Shown one piece after another: positions 20,831 to 32,176 of a stretch of DNA of 64,000 nucleotides (position 1 is the first letter of the stretch; every line of letters starts with the position of its first letter). Below the pieces are notes generated by a model that worked only from the letters and a program-made list of their open reading frames with translations, searched no databases and was not told where the DNA came from. This DNA is from Pseudo-nitzschia pungens (Eukaryota > Bacillariophyta > Bacillariophyceae > Bacillariales > Bacillariaceae). The stretch covers positions 2,480,001 through 2,544,000 of the forward strand of contig CM074765.1 in the NCBI GenBank assembly GCA_037355855.1, written 5' to 3'. The translations under genes and the position numbers were made by a program.

Positions 20831-22523
20831 GGACCTTCCGGAACTGTGAATATTTTCGCGCGAATCGCGCAATTTTTTGAGTCAAACTTGTCAACTCACA
20901 TCCCCCTTTTGGAACACAATTTGGGGGGATAAACTCACACTTTTTTCTCACACTTTTTTCGAGACCAAAAAGTGCAAGTTTTCACGGGACTAAAAAACAC
21001 GTTCTTTTTCAACTTGCATTAAATGCGAGTTTGGTTCAACGGACAAAAAAAGTGTGAGTTTTCTTTGCAAAAATTTTTAATTTTAAGAGAGGCGCAACGA
21101 CGGCGGAGTCGATTTGCTAACAGAGGTCCTTTTAAAATTAAAATTATGCTTGCTGTCCCCCCCTGTATTATCGACGCGTTGCTGCTGCTTGCTGCTTGCT
21201 GTCCCCCCCCCTGTATTATCAACGCGTTGCTGCTGCTTGCTGCTTGCTGTCCCCCCCTGTATTATCGACGCGTTGCTGCTTCTTGCTGCTTGCTGTCCCC
21301 CCCTGTATTATCGACGCGTTGCTTCTTGCTGCTTGCTGTCCCCCCCTGTATTATCGACGCGTTGCTGCTTGCTGCTTGCTGTCCCCCCCCCTGTATTATC
21401 GACGCGTTGCTGCTGCTTGCTGCTTGCTGTCCCCCCCTGTATTATCGACGCGTTGCTGCTTCTTGCGGCTTGCTGTCCCCCCCTGTATTATCGACGCGTT
21501 GCTTCTTGCTGCTTGCTGTCCCCCCCCTGTATTATCGACGCGTTGCTGCTTCTTGCTGCTTGCTGTCCCCCCCCTGTATTATCAACGCGTTGCTGCTTCT
21601 TGCTGCTTGCTGTCCCCCCCTGTATTATGGACACGTTGCTGCTTGCTGCTTGCTGTCCCCCCCTGTATTATCGACGCGTTGCTTCTTGCTGCTTGCTGTC
21701 CCCCCCCTGTATTATCGACACGTTGCTGCTTGCTGCTTGCTGTCCCCCCTGTATTATCGACGCGTTGCTGCTTGCTGCTGCTTGCTGTTCCCCCCCCCCC
21801 CCCTGTATTATCAACGCGTTGCTGCTGCTTGCTGTCCCCCCCTGTATTATCGACGCGTTGCTGCTGCTTGCTGTCCCCCCCCTGTATTATCGACGCGTTG
21901 CTGCTTCTTGCTGCTTGCTGTCCCCCCCTGTATTATCGACGCGTTGCTGCTGCTTGCTGTCCCCCCTCTTGTATTATCGACGCGTTGCTGCTTGCGACTC
22001 CGTCGTTGCCCCTCTCTTAGCAAATCGACTCCGTCATTTTGCCTCTATCAACAAATCGACTCCGTCGTTTTGCCTCTATTAGCAAATTGACTCCCGTGTC
22101 GTTGCGCCTCTATTTTAACAAATTGACTCCGCTGTTGCGCCTCTATTTTTTAAAAAAAAAAAGGTTTACTAATTATGCTACGAGTTTTTGGTTGAAATTT
22201 TTGTTGAAAACACTCATTTTCCAAAGAAAACTTGCATTTTTTAAATAAAACTCGCATTTTTTAACGAAAACTCGCATTTTAGTGCTGAAAACTCGCATTT
22301 TTCTGCTGAAAACTCGCATTTATTGCTGTATATACGTGTTTTTTTTCTAGAGCAAAAATGCGAGTTTTTTAGACCCATGAAAATCCGCACTTTTTTCGAT
22401 CCCAAAAAATGCGAGTTTCTTTGGGGGAGATAATTAATTTAAGGGGATACCCTCAAAATGACTAACTGCAATAATAAATCGCGCGGTCCGCGCATCGAAA
22501 ACTATCTTTGTTCCGGAAGGTCC
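20831..22523. mobile_element. foldback-type DNA element 2
   Basis: Ends are an exact 14-bp inverted repeat, GGACCTTCCGGAAC (20831-20844 and reversed at 22510-22523). Weaker inverted similarity continues inward (gcgcgaatcgcgc; cgagaccaaaaagtgcaagttttcacgggactaaaaaac). Inner borders carry inverted gactccgtcgttgcgcctct words (21088-21125 versus 21995-22145). It abuts element 1, shares its terminal GGACC and holds the same minisatellite. It has no protein of its own. Confidence 0.75.
21148..21998. repeat. C-run minisatellite array 2
   Basis: About 19 units of roughly 45 bp: gtattatcgacgcgttgctgctgcttgctgcttgctgt plus 6-14 Cs. Unit lengths vary through the C-run and the number of ctgctt steps. 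Same repeat as array 1 but more homogeneous. Confidence 0.9.
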
Positions 22524-23279
22524 TGATATGGAGTGATCTTTTGAATATTCACAGTTTCGACCACTGAAGGGGCACTTTGCAGTCGTACTGTTCCATTAGG
22601 ATTGACTCATATGATTGGAAAGGAACCAATCTTTCAGGGTTGTAACTTGTCAGGGTCCGGCTCTTGCATTCACACCTTGTCATTAACTTGGAAGGTATGC
22701 TGAATTCTCTTGGCATTGTCCCTGAGCAGGTTCTTGTTAATCCCTTGTTGCCTAAGTTCTTGCTGCAGGGCCAACAGATTAGAGGTCAGTGGTAGATCAA
22801 TCAACACATCTCGATTGAATACTAGCGAACCTGGAGAAGTCTGTAGGGCAGCATTGACGGCGCATCTGGAGGCATGCATGCATGTTGATAACGCATTTGT
22901 CCATGAGCTGACTGGCTCTGGTATTAGCTTGTGGAGGTTAACATGTACCAGGACTCCTAGAATGTCGGCAACTGTATGATGGACCCTTTCACAGATGGCG
23001 TTCGACTGGGGGTTCTTCACTGTGGTAGGAATGGACTGAATCCCATACTGTTTGAGGGTAGTTTGAAACTCAGCTCCTAGGAATTCACCACCCTTGTCAT
23101 GAACACATCTGATAGGTCTTGGATATCTGGAGAGCCAACAGTTCTTGAACTGATCTGATACATGCTGGGAGGACTTGTCTCTGATCCTGATGATTTCCAG
23201 TTGGTAACAGGATCAATACAGGTCAGGGCCTTGAAGTTGTAGTTCTTGCCTTGAGCTGTAATCTTCCGTGGGCCTATGA
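22524..23279 (-). pseudogene. gypsy integrase fragment, G1-like
   Basis: Minus frames give AQGKNYNFKALTCIDPVTN (23077-23289) and KNPQSNAICERVHHTVADIL, CMHASRCAVNAAL and LPLTSNLLALQQELRQQGIN (22670-23020), all matching the G1 integrase. The D...E core is split by frameshifts. This is the continuation of 17144-17593, interrupted by the foldback elements, and is cut at 23280 by a G3 LTR. Confidence 0.85.
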
Positions 23280-24359
23280 TGCCGTGCACCGGAATACAAT
23301 CACGAGTCCACTCGTGTGATTGGAATACGATTAGCGAGTCTCCTTATCGCAGAATACAGGAGACTGCTGGAAAGCAATAACAATAGACTAATCCATAGCT
23401 CTCACAATTTGCATATCACTACTATTCTAATCACTAGTAGACCCAGGGTATGACATGATTTTAAAATCAAGCTGAGCGATGATGACCATGAGCAGAAAGA
23501 TCTCGATCGACCGAAAAAGGGATTGACGAGATCGAAAGACTGCCAAAAAATGGAGGCGCAAAGAAGCAAACGGGAGAAAGAAATCCAGTGTCTGCAGCAC
23601 TAAGGAGGAACACTAATCCCAGTAGCAGCTAGCACCATTAGATGGAGCAGCAGCAACAACAGAGACACCTAAGGACCTAAAAAGGACCATGGTTGACAAC
23701 AGAAATAATCAAAAAAGTGTCAAAAAAGTGACACTAAAAATCCAGTGAGTGGACTAATTGGACCAACACTGAGTGGATGGACAGACCAAAGAGGGTATGC
23801 CAACCAAAACCGAAATATACGGATATCCGCCAAGGTATATAATGAATACCCAAACACCGCCAATCCCACAAGGAACGGGAAGTGGGACCAGCCCGGTGAG
23901 CGCTTAATAGAGAAGCAACGCCGGAGAACCACGGGAATCGATTCCCACGAAATAAAAACAGAAATAACTCTGGGGAACCACAGGATTCCCGGGAGCTAAA
24001 GAGAGAAACAACTCCCACCACTGAAATGATTTGGAGAAAAATCAGTTACAACACGAGTTATCACGAGAACAGAAAATTTCCAGTGGAAAAACTGAAGGAA
24101 CTGGAGCAATCACTCTTGCTCATTTCCAGCCTGAAATTAACAGATAACAGAAATAGTGTAACTATAGATAACTGATTAACCCACCATGACGTCTAAAGGA
24201 ACCAAACAGAAACCCTTTAACTTTACACGAGAGGACTGGCCGGAAGATGCCACCACCGTGAAAATTAGTATCGATAGTGAGAAGGGAGGAGTTGTGTTCA
24301 GTGACTACCTGAAAGTCCTCACCGGCACTGAAAGACCTGAACTCTTCATTATCTGGAAC
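23280..24359 (+). mobile_element. 5' end of a gypsy G3 element, truncated
   Basis: LTR 23280-23455 (TGCCGTGC...TATGACA), palindrome 23456-23469, untranslated leader to 24185, then the first 58 codons of gag (24186-24359: MTSKGTKQKPFNFTREDWPE, nearly the same as 61561). Alignment to the other G3 copy stops at about 24359, where repeats like those in foldback element 1 begin. Confidence 0.85.
23456..23469 (+). other. palindrome at the primer-binding position (G3)
   Basis: TGATTTTAAAATCA directly follows the LTR. Identical to 60826-60839. Confidence 0.75.
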
Positions 24360-25372
24360 ATCGGTACTAAAAGGGGCTATCAGCGCCATTGAAAGAGGCT
24401 ATCAGCTCCAATGAAAGGGGCTATAAGCGTCACTTATAGATCTATCACCATTTAAAGAGGCTTCAATCGCCACACACAGAGCAGGCTATAATCATCACTT
24501 AGGGGACCAGTTATAACTCAGCTTATTTACGTACTTAATCCAGGTAATTGCGTAATTAATCCACATAATTGTGCAATTGTGCATAATTGAGTCATTCCCG
24601 AAAATGTATTAGATAAATATAACGGTCGTGTCACACATAAAAAAAACGTTTTTGGGAGAGGTGTTAGTCTCATTTAATGTAAAATCGGTATCAAAACACA
24701 TTAAATTTAGCAGCAGTTGCCTCTCGACTGTCTAGATTTTCAGATGACATAAATCTCAAACGGAATCTAAAAAATTGAAAACTGATCAAAATTTCAGGAT
24801 AGATTGTTAAAGATTTTGGTGGTCTCAAGAGAGATGGCATGCGCGATAGAGGTTCAGCTATATTAACATTAACAAAATCGTGTAGACCAAAACAATGCAA
24901 ATGGGACACCCCACCAGGGCTATAAAATGGGTCTATTTGGAACACAAGTAAAGGTACAAGAACTCTCTTCTTGTTTCTATTACCTATTGCTAGACAAAAA
25001 TTCAGTGTCTCAGCTTCTCAAAGAAAGTTTTCAGACTCTCAAATGCCAGGTGGAACCCTTTCATGCGGTGAAATCACATTTGCAGGGCGGGACAGTCCCT
25101 GTTCGAGTCCCAATGAAAGGTAGACCAAGACCACTGATCTAACTAGTGTCTAACCAGGCATAAGGACGTAGTTGAGGAGAGTTCAACCCAAAAAGAACGA
25201 ATTGAATCGGTTGAAAATTGATCCATAGTCAACCTTGTATGTGCTAGGTGGTCAGTTATTTCGGACCGGAGGTAGTAGTTAGTAGCACCCCATACCCCTT
25301 GTAATAAGCCTGCTGCTAAGCCTGTTGCTAAGCGTTTCGCACACAGCTCTATAACACAGCTCTAGCACCCTA
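24360..25372. other. intergenic/transposon debris
   Basis: 24360-24560 has gaaaggggctatcagcgcc-type repeats and taattaatcca words resembling foldback element 1. 24660-25290 shows no gene I can support. 25300-25335 holds a scrap of the copia LTR 12-bp repeat. Confidence 0.4.
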
Positions 25373-26001
25373 TCGTTTAGTGATGGCGCATGGACAAATC
25401 GGCGCATATGCGCTTGTTCATTTTGGAGCAATCCTAACTTCTGAAGTATTCATCCAATAAGTAATGGCTTGTTAGAAAGCTCTTACTCTCCTCTTTCCAT
25501 AGGTATATGGTTCTATAGACTTCAGAGGTGCTCTTACTGTTGCAAATACTCAACTATCTTTGCACATGAAATTTTTGTATTGGCGCATATGCGCCAATTT
25601 TTGCATATTTTTCCCCTTGTGTATTTACTAGTAATGACTAGTTCGATTCATACACCGATTAACCAATAGGACTCATCAGATCAGTAAACAACTGATATTT
25701 GACTAATAGGACTGAGAAAATTGTCACCGGACCAAGTGTTCCTGACAACACCTTATGTGCTTTGACTCATCAGATTAATATCAAATTGAAATTTGACTAA
25801 AACGACTTGGAAAAAAGGATGGTAAGACTAGTCTGATTCATAGCACCATAATTTATTTCGGAAATGGAGTAAAATAAGACTAGTTTGATTAATATTTTAT
25901 TGAAATTTGACTAATTGGACTGAAAAAATATGGGAAAATCAACTGTGGCACAGTAATCTTACGGTAACCTTACGGTAGATCCGTCCGCCATCACTAAACG
26001 A
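25373..26001. mobile_element. MITE with 16-bp terminal inverted repeats and TA target duplication
   Basis: TCGTTTAGTGATGGCG at 25373-25388 is exactly reversed at 25986-26001, and both ends are flanked by TA (25371-25372, 26002-26003). The interior (629 bp total) is AT-rich, with repeated gactaattggactgaaaaa-like words and gcgcatatgcgc palindromes, and has no transposase. Size and TA duplication fit a Tc1/mariner-dependent MITE. Confidence 0.8.
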
Positions 26002-26560
26002 TAGACCTACTTGTCGACCCATAGGAGGGAATATAGAATATGGAATTCATAAACATTAATTTTTCATGGTGAAACGATAAGGTTTACCTTGTACGTAATT
26101 ACTCCAACCTGGCCACATCAAACCTATCATACCGGTACGTTCGTGGTTCGTACGTTTAGTACTTGGTACTACCGTACTAGTACTCTAATTTTTTTTTAAA
26201 AAAGTAATTCGAAAAATATTACTGAAGTAATCTTACGTATCAAGTACGTACGGGTACGGGTACGAACTGTATTACAAAGGACAGCCGATTATCGTGTTGC
26301 CTTTTTTGGTGCCCTTGCTGATGCTTGTGACGTCTGTCCCGTACGAAAATCTCTGATCTTCTTTTCGTTTTTTTATTGATGTGTGCGATACAAGTAAGAT
26401 TAATTACCAGGAGTGTGCCATGTGTCAATCAAAATTGGTGAAAAGGAAGGCAGAATCTCCTTTGCACCACAACATAACGAAACAAATCGGAACTCGAAGT
26501 GCATCACCTTTTGCTGTCTTTCTTCACCGTTGAATAGATCTCTGTTTCTACAACTTTGCA

Positions 26561-27385
26561 ATGAAGATCGCGTTATACCTTTTTCATCTGTTGGCATCAG
26601 CTGCCGCATTTTCTGTGTCCCCTAGCAACGGTGTTTCACGAACGCCGTCGACACAAATGCGGGCGACGGAAGCAGGACTGTCGTCGCCAACTGGTACCGC
26701 TTACACTTTGGACGGGGAGGAAATTCGAGGGCCTATCACGCCACTCCGCAACTTCATACTAGTGAAGGTGAAAGATACTCTCACGGCGACATCAGGAGGG
26801 ATTCTCCTACCCGATCAGTCGAAGGAGCGTCCTACAGAGGGATTGGTTATTGCTGCTGGCAAAGGAAAGATCCATCCGTTCACTGGGATTCGTATAACCA
26901 ACCCAATCAAGGAGGGCATGTCTGTGTTATATGGAAAATATGATGGCAAGGCGATTGTGTACAACGATGATTCTTGTCAAATGATTCGGGACGATGATTG
27001 TTTGTTATATTACGAAGGTGTTACAATGAAGCTAGACAATGTCTACCCAGTCAGAGATTATGTACTCGTTGCCCTTGACGAGAGTCCTGAATCTCTATCG
27101 ACCAGTAGCGGTGTTGTGATCGCCAGTCAAGTAGTTGCTGACGACGTTCCGTGCGAGGGAACGGTCATCAAAGTGGGAGAAGGCCGTTTGAATAGCAGTG
27201 GGGAATTCTCACCGTGTCCGGTCGAGGTCGGTGAACGCATCAAATTCAAAGATTATGCTGGAAATGATGTTACCATAGAAGGGAAGAAGTATTCTGTAGT
27301 GAAAATGGTTGACATTCTCTGCTCCCTCAGCAAAGAAGTTCAAGCAATGCGAGAAGGGACCGTTGACGACGAGGAGGCCCCATAA
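26561..27385 (+). CDS. CPN20: plastid co-chaperonin Cpn20-like, two GroES domains
   Basis: 274 aa. Residues 1-17 form a short signal peptide (MKIALYLFHLLASAAAF) with Phe at the cleavage site, the ASAFAP-like motif of diatom plastid import. A Ser/Thr-rich transit region follows. GroES domain 1 spans about residues 59-154: the mobile loop includes SGGILLPDQSKERPTEG, and GMSVLYGKYDG follows. Domain 2 (about 160-257) has VRDYVLVALDE, a loop around TSSGVVIAS, and GERIKFKDYAGNDVTIEGK. Two tandem domains are the Cpn20 layout, which caps plastid Cpn60 barrels during protein folding. The first ATG is kept because it supplies the signal peptide. No intron is seen. Converges with the next gene, 97 bp away. 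Confidence 0.92.
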   Translation: MKIALYLFHLLASAAAFSVSPSNGVSRTPSTQMRATEAGLSSPTGTAYTLDGEEIRGPITPLRNFILVKVKDTLTATSGGILLPDQSKERPTEGLVIAAGKGKIHPFTGIRITNPIKEGMSVLYGKYDGKAIVYNDDSCQMIRDDDCLLYYEGVTMKLDNVYPVRDYVLVALDESPESLSTSSGVVIASQVVADDVPCEGTVIKVGEGRLNSSGEFSPCPVEVGERIKFKDYAGNDVTIEGKKYSVVKMVDILCSLSKEVQAMREGTVDDEEAP

Positions 27386-27482
27386 AAGAGGCAGTTCGTA
27401 ACTAATTTAAGTCTATATATATCAGGACAGTGCTTACCATATAAAATGCTTTCGGTGTTATTGGTGTATCGTAGTATTAATT

Positions 27483-28733
27483 CTAATCTTTAGACTTAGC
27501 ACGCGACTTTTTAACTTTGCTTTGCCTTGATGCCATCTCTGCGTCACGATACAGTGATTCGTGAAAGATATCAAAACTCCAAAGCGATTCGAGTTCCTTA
27601 CTCTCTTTGTTTTTTCTGTGAGCGGCCATAATCTTAAGAGGTTGACCATCCATAGCCGGTGTTAATGGTATCATTCCTCCAATACTTCCCATGTCAACGG
27701 CAAATTGAGAAAATTCTATTATATGTTGATAGAACTCGAAAGTATAAGTCTTATTGCAATCGAATCGGGGTTCTTCTGATTCAGTGGCACACAAGGCATT
27801 GAAAATCTTTTTCCGAACCTTCGCACGGTCTGTTGCAGATGACAAAGTTGTATCTGGTATAGAAATCCCTAAATCGCGTTCTCGCGTACGAAGGCACGAG
27901 AGAACACTGGATGGTTCCAGTGAAGCAGGTTCTCGAAGGTCAGACTTGCTTGCAATCTTGAGAGAATGGCCATTGCCTCTCAACAAGTGCGATATACTAC
28001 CCACATTCACATTGTTTCTCTTGCCGCAAGTTTCCTTGAAGTCGGCATCTTCCGACAAAAGAGTTTGGGCTGTGGCTAACAATGGTGTCAGGAATCGAGG
28101 CTTGTTGACATCCAAAGAAGCATCTAATTGTGGTGCCAAGACGGAAATAAATTTGACAAAGCTTTTCACGAGCCATCTGGCCGGTAATTGACCGGCGGGT
28201 CGATCAAAGGTTTGTCCTGTAACGCATCGATTCATTGATAATGACTTCTTGAAGCGACCAGTGATAACAGCCTGGAACTTCCGCTTTTTGTTTTCAAAAT
28301 AATCATCGTTGTGACGTTGACCGTCCCCAGCATAGTCGTTTTCGTTTCCTTTCCTAATGCTATTTTCTTTTCTTTGCACCCGTTCTGCCTTTCTAATTCT
28401 CAGCAAAAGCGTCCCTACAAAAAACACGGATTCGAAGTCAACCACAAGTGATTCACCGTCAATCTCCTTGCCATTGTTGATCGGAAGTGTGCAACCAGCA
28501 CAGAATCCCTCGAAATGTTCGTATTCGACTGATGCTACCCGTCGCTGGAGGGAATATGTACGAGTGAACAATATCATGGTTATAAAAAATACTCCATTGA
28601 TACTAACGGAACCGATATGCGACTTACAATACCAATTACTTTCGTTGAAGAATGTGGTGTTGGGCGGATCATAAGGGGACGCTGAGGCCATGTCGAAGGG
28701 TGTCTTGGAAGCATCCTGTCTGTGAATACACAT
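27483..28733 (-). CDS. DUF1769/UPF0590-like protein, function unknown
   Basis: Up to 416 aa from ATG 28733. ATG 28691 (MASASPYDPPN) is an alternative start. The core around residues 95-220 (ESLVVDFESVFFVGTLLLRI, FQAVITGRFKKSLSMNRCVTG, FDRPAGQLPARWLVKSFVKF, KPRFLTPLLATAQTL) matches my memory of the DUF1769 family, known from fungi and protists with no assigned reaction. The C-terminal half has TYTFEFYQHIIEFSQFAVDMG and a basic Lys/Arg/Ser tail (SRQSKVKKSRAKSKD). A hydrophobic stretch near residues 43-58 could be a membrane segment or a retained intron edge. Looks intact and host-derived. The family call is from recall only. Confidence 0.7.
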   Translation of the reverse strand: MCIHRQDASKTPFDMASASPYDPPNTTFFNESNWYCKSHIGSVSINGVFFITMILFTRTYSLQRRVASVEYEHFEGFCAGCTLPINNGKEIDGESLVVDFESVFFVGTLLLRIRKAERVQRKENSIRKGNENDYAGDGQRHNDDYFENKKRKFQAVITGRFKKSLSMNRCVTGQTFDRPAGQLPARWLVKSFVKFISVLAPQLDASLDVNKPRFLTPLLATAQTLLSEDADFKETCGKRNNVNVGSISHLLRGNGHSLKIASKSDLREPASLEPSSVLSCLRTRERDLGISIPDTTLSSATDRAKVRKKIFNALCATESEEPRFDCNKTYTFEFYQHIIEFSQFAVDMGSIGGMIPLTPAMDGQPLKIMAAHRKNKESKELESLWSFDIFHESLYRDAEMASRQSKVKKSRAKSKD

Positions 28734-28945
28734 GGGAATGTGTTTGGTCGTTGAGCAGAGTTTTTTTTCAGGTCACAGTACTTTTCAGCCAATTCACTCG
28801 TGTGATGTTGGCGTGGTGCGCCGCTTTCTTTGTCATGCAAACACAACAGATTATTCATGCCGTCCTCGACAAAAAGATTTTCTCTGGAAATGCTAGCTTC
28901 ACTGTCGCACTTTACAACTGTTGAAACCTTGGTCATCAACCTCAT

Positions 28946-29652
28946 CGATGGTGATTTTAACGTCTTGTGGTGTTAGTTCTCGTTCAGGTTTTGCATTTCG
29001 CAGGTCGCCGTTCAACATCATACGATTACAAGTGCAAGGCAATCTTTTAAAAGCCTTACCGGGAATCTTACACTTACCGCGTATCGGGTTAGGTTACTCG
29101 CATTACGCATTGTGAGGAACTCCAAGCATTGGTAGGGTCGAATCAATCAAGATTTCCTATCTTTCTCTCATCCCGACAAAAGAAATTGGCGCGCACACGA
29201 TTTGACCCGTTGGACACAAACATTTGGGTATTCTGCATTTTGTATTACCGGGTACAGGTTAAGTTTTAAGTTAACTTACTTCGTACTTCGTATTACTTCG
29301 TACTTCGTACCGTACGTGGTACGAAGTAACTTCCTCGTACCGTACCAGTAACTTACTTGTAAGATTACGTCAAAAAATAATAATCGTACTCGTACTTCGT
29401 GTTGACGATGATTGTACCGGTATCACTAGTTTAATGTTTCCCCTGTGCAATGGCATGTTCGTTGTTGGTCGAGATGCAATTTCCATGAAAACGGTAAGAT
29501 CTTACTACATCTGAATCCTGACAAATCCATTTTGATTTGACAAAAGAGAACCGCATAAATTGATAGCTATTGTGAAGAGGATAAGTTGCCAAAAATCATT
29601 ATTATGTCGAGAAAATCTAAAAGAGGCTCCCACATCGGATGCAAGAATTTTT
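28946..29652. other. intergenic, no gene seen
   Basis: Between the upstream side of the DUF1769-like gene and the 3' end of MetX. Holds a simple-sequence patch of acttcgtac repeats at about 29275-29345. Confidence 0.5.
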
Positions 29653-31222
29653 TTAGGTGCTTAGGTTGGCGAGAAAATCCACGATACAGCGATTCACCTG
29701 TTCTTGCTCGAGCAAGAAACCATCGTGCCCTTCATCAGAGCGAATAATCACCAGCTTCGAATTAGGCATGTGCTGTACGATTTCCTCTTGTTCAGAGAGG
29801 GGGTAGAGGACGTCACTATCGATACCTAAGACACAGGCCGGAATCTCAACTCTTTGTAATACTTCTGCCACGGAGGTCCCACGGCCCCGCGAAACGTCGT
29901 GGGAATCCATTTGCTCCGTCATTTTGACGTAGGTTATAGGATCGAACCGATCGATAAATTTAATCCCTTGGTATTCGAGATAAGACTTCACTTGCCATGA
30001 AGCGTTTGATCCATAATTTGTGTTTTTGTTATCGTCGTCGTTGCGGATATCCCTCCCGAATTTACTACGATATCCATGTGCTGTCCTATAACTGATCATT
30101 CCCATTTGCCGTGCTACCTCAAGCCCTTTGGTTGCATTGAACGGATCATTTTTCCATTCAGGATCGGCATAAATTGCTTGTCGTTGTACCTCGGAAATAG
30201 CAATTTGCCATGCTGTATGTGATGCTCCGCATGCGATAGGAATAACAGATCGAACAAATGGTGATCCTGATGGCAAATCGTAGGATAAAAAGGTGAGAGT
30301 ATCGTTGAAGCAAAACCGTATTTTACCCCTTACTTAATTGCTTTCGGATAGAACGTACGAATTCGGATAGAACGTACGAATTTTTCACCTTACCATTATC
30401 AGCAACGAATTCTCCGTCCGATATACCACCTTGAACCGCAAATTCCATTGTTTGCATGCCACCAAAGGAACCTCCTATCACGCATTTTATAGACGAAGCA
30501 CCTAGTTCTTCCTTGACCAGATGTAGCTGCAATTTGACGGTATCTTTCACAGATACATCTGGAAAGTTCTTCCCATATGGTGCATTTGTTTCTGGATTCG
30601 TAGATTGAGGATTGGTTGAGCCATAACAGCTTCCAAGAATATTGCAACAAACAATAAAATACTTGGACGTATCAAATGCCTTGTTGTCACCAAGCAAACC
30701 ACCCCACCACGAATGTAAGCTTGCATTTCCCGTTAGAGCGTGACAAACGACAATAACGTTGTCCTTAGCCTCGTTGAGCTCTCCGTATGTTTGGTATCGC
30801 AATTCAGCCTTGGGCAAAACATCTCCGTTTTCGAGGATGAAATCATTTTTGGTAAAGGTTTCTCCGTCATCTGTCATTTCGCCATACTCATCCTTCATCT
30901 CCTCCGCGCGTTGCGATTGCTGCGTAAAGTTACTCGTGCGGAATTTTCGATGAGTTTGAAGTGATATCATGTGAGACATTGTCTGGGGTGAAGACGATAC
31001 AGTCGATGATAACGGTGAAGACGTCGATGATGCTATTGTACGGCGTTCCGAGTATAACCGGCATCCTCCAGGGATGGAGGACACATCAGTCGCAATGGAA
31101 CATCCAGAGGCAGCGATTTGCGTCTTTGAAACAATATATACTCTACTCTGCCGTAGCTGCGCGGAGCAAGCCAACATCCTTTTCGACGTGGAGAGAATAA
31201 CGGAAGACAAAATCGAAGCCAT
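29653..31222 (-). CDS. metX: homoserine O-acetyltransferase MetX (two exons)
   Basis: Exons 31222-30394 and 30266-29653 join in frame to 480 aa. MetX transfers acetyl from acetyl-CoA to homoserine for methionine synthesis. The alpha/beta-hydrolase fold is evident: VVCHALTGNASLHSWWGG forms the oxyanion side, and the nucleophile Ser lies in GGSFGGMQ just before the intron. FVRSVIPIACGASHTAWQIA follows it. The catalytic Asp lies in VLGIDSDVLYPLSEQE and the His in DEGHDGFLLEQ near the C-terminus. About 110 N-terminal residues rich in Ser/Thr/Arg precede the enzyme domain and suggest organelle targeting, compartment uncertain. Later in-frame Met codons are possible starts. Ends in TAA. Confidence 0.9.
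30267..30393 (-). other. spliceosomal intron in metX
   Basis: 127 nt, 5' GTAAGG and 3' ATCAG. Splicing restores VADNG-SPFVRSV across the junction. It contains an exact 19-bp tandem duplication (30343-30361, 30362-30380). Without splicing the first exon runs on to a stop at 30323. Confidence 0.9.
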
Positions 31223-32176
31223 GGTTGTTGCCGTGATGCAAAAATTTGGGATTAGCAGGTGTCATGCGACCCAGTCGCAATGTCAATTGAGTTTGAGTTT
31301 AGACAATATCAGTTTGTGAAGGCTGTAGATGGTGCTATGAACTGTTCGTGGCCTTATTCTTGTGATCCCCTCAGCAGAAGTTATCCCTTTCCATTACTAA
31401 CTTGAGATCTCACTTCAGGAAAAGATAATTGTTGGATGAACGTCATGACCCGTCTCGATTATCAAAATCGTAGGAATCCCCGTATTATTGATTGATTGCC
31501 TGCAGCCTCTCAAATCCGGCCAAAACATCAGAACTATTACGGTATCATTATTTTTTGCATGAAAATCTACCACTACTCCTAGTCGTTTAGACGGACAGAC
31601 GGTGTACATTCCGATAACAACAATAATTACAGTAAGATAGTAATTAGAGTAATTTACCGTAATACCTTATGAATAAGAATCCGAGTAAGGTTACACAAGT
31701 GCTTGCCAGTCAAAAATCCTACGGCAGTGAACTCTTTTTTTGACAGATTTGCCCCTTAGTAAGGGATGCCATAACTCACCTAAGTAACAAGAAAATTCTA
31801 GATTAAAAGTTACATTCTATTGGCAGAGTATACCTATATTGCTATCCATGACTTGGCAACTAAGCTACAGACCCCCTTAGTAAGCCGTCCCGTGGCCAAA
31901 ATCCCAAAATATTGTTCATTTCTATCCAATTGAGGCCTGGTACAAATTCTACTCAAATTGGTTTTGGACAGTGACAACATGAGCACCAGTCAAGCTGGAG
32001 CCAGTTTTGTCCATTCTTGACAAAAACCTTGATTTAAATCCCAAGACTAATCTTTCTTTCTCTGCCACTGTCCTCTTATGTTCCTGTTATGTTATGTTCC
32101 CAGTGCAGTGTTCTTTGTCGATGTACTTCTTGTTCTTTTGACACACATACCAGCGATCCACAATTGACTTCACTTG
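31223..32176. other. intergenic, no gene seen
   Basis: Upstream of metX. No ORF with recognisable content. It probably holds the metX promoter near 31230-31400, but no element is clear. Confidence 0.5.

Noticed and set aside
21023..22090. Long plus-strand ORFs (up to 355 aa) open in all three frames across the C-run minisatellite
   Set aside because: All three frames are open only because the repeat unit lacks stops. Unit lengths vary with the C-run, so the reading frame rotates and no protein repeat is kept.
25080..25125. tRNA-like TTCGAGTC (B-box resemblance)
   Set aside because: The bases around it do not form a T-stem, and no acceptor, D or anticodon arm can be drawn.
28580..28945. 121-aa minus ORF upstream of the DUF1769-like gene
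   Set aside because: Overlaps the start of the better supported ORF in another frame. No domain. At most a 5' UTR.
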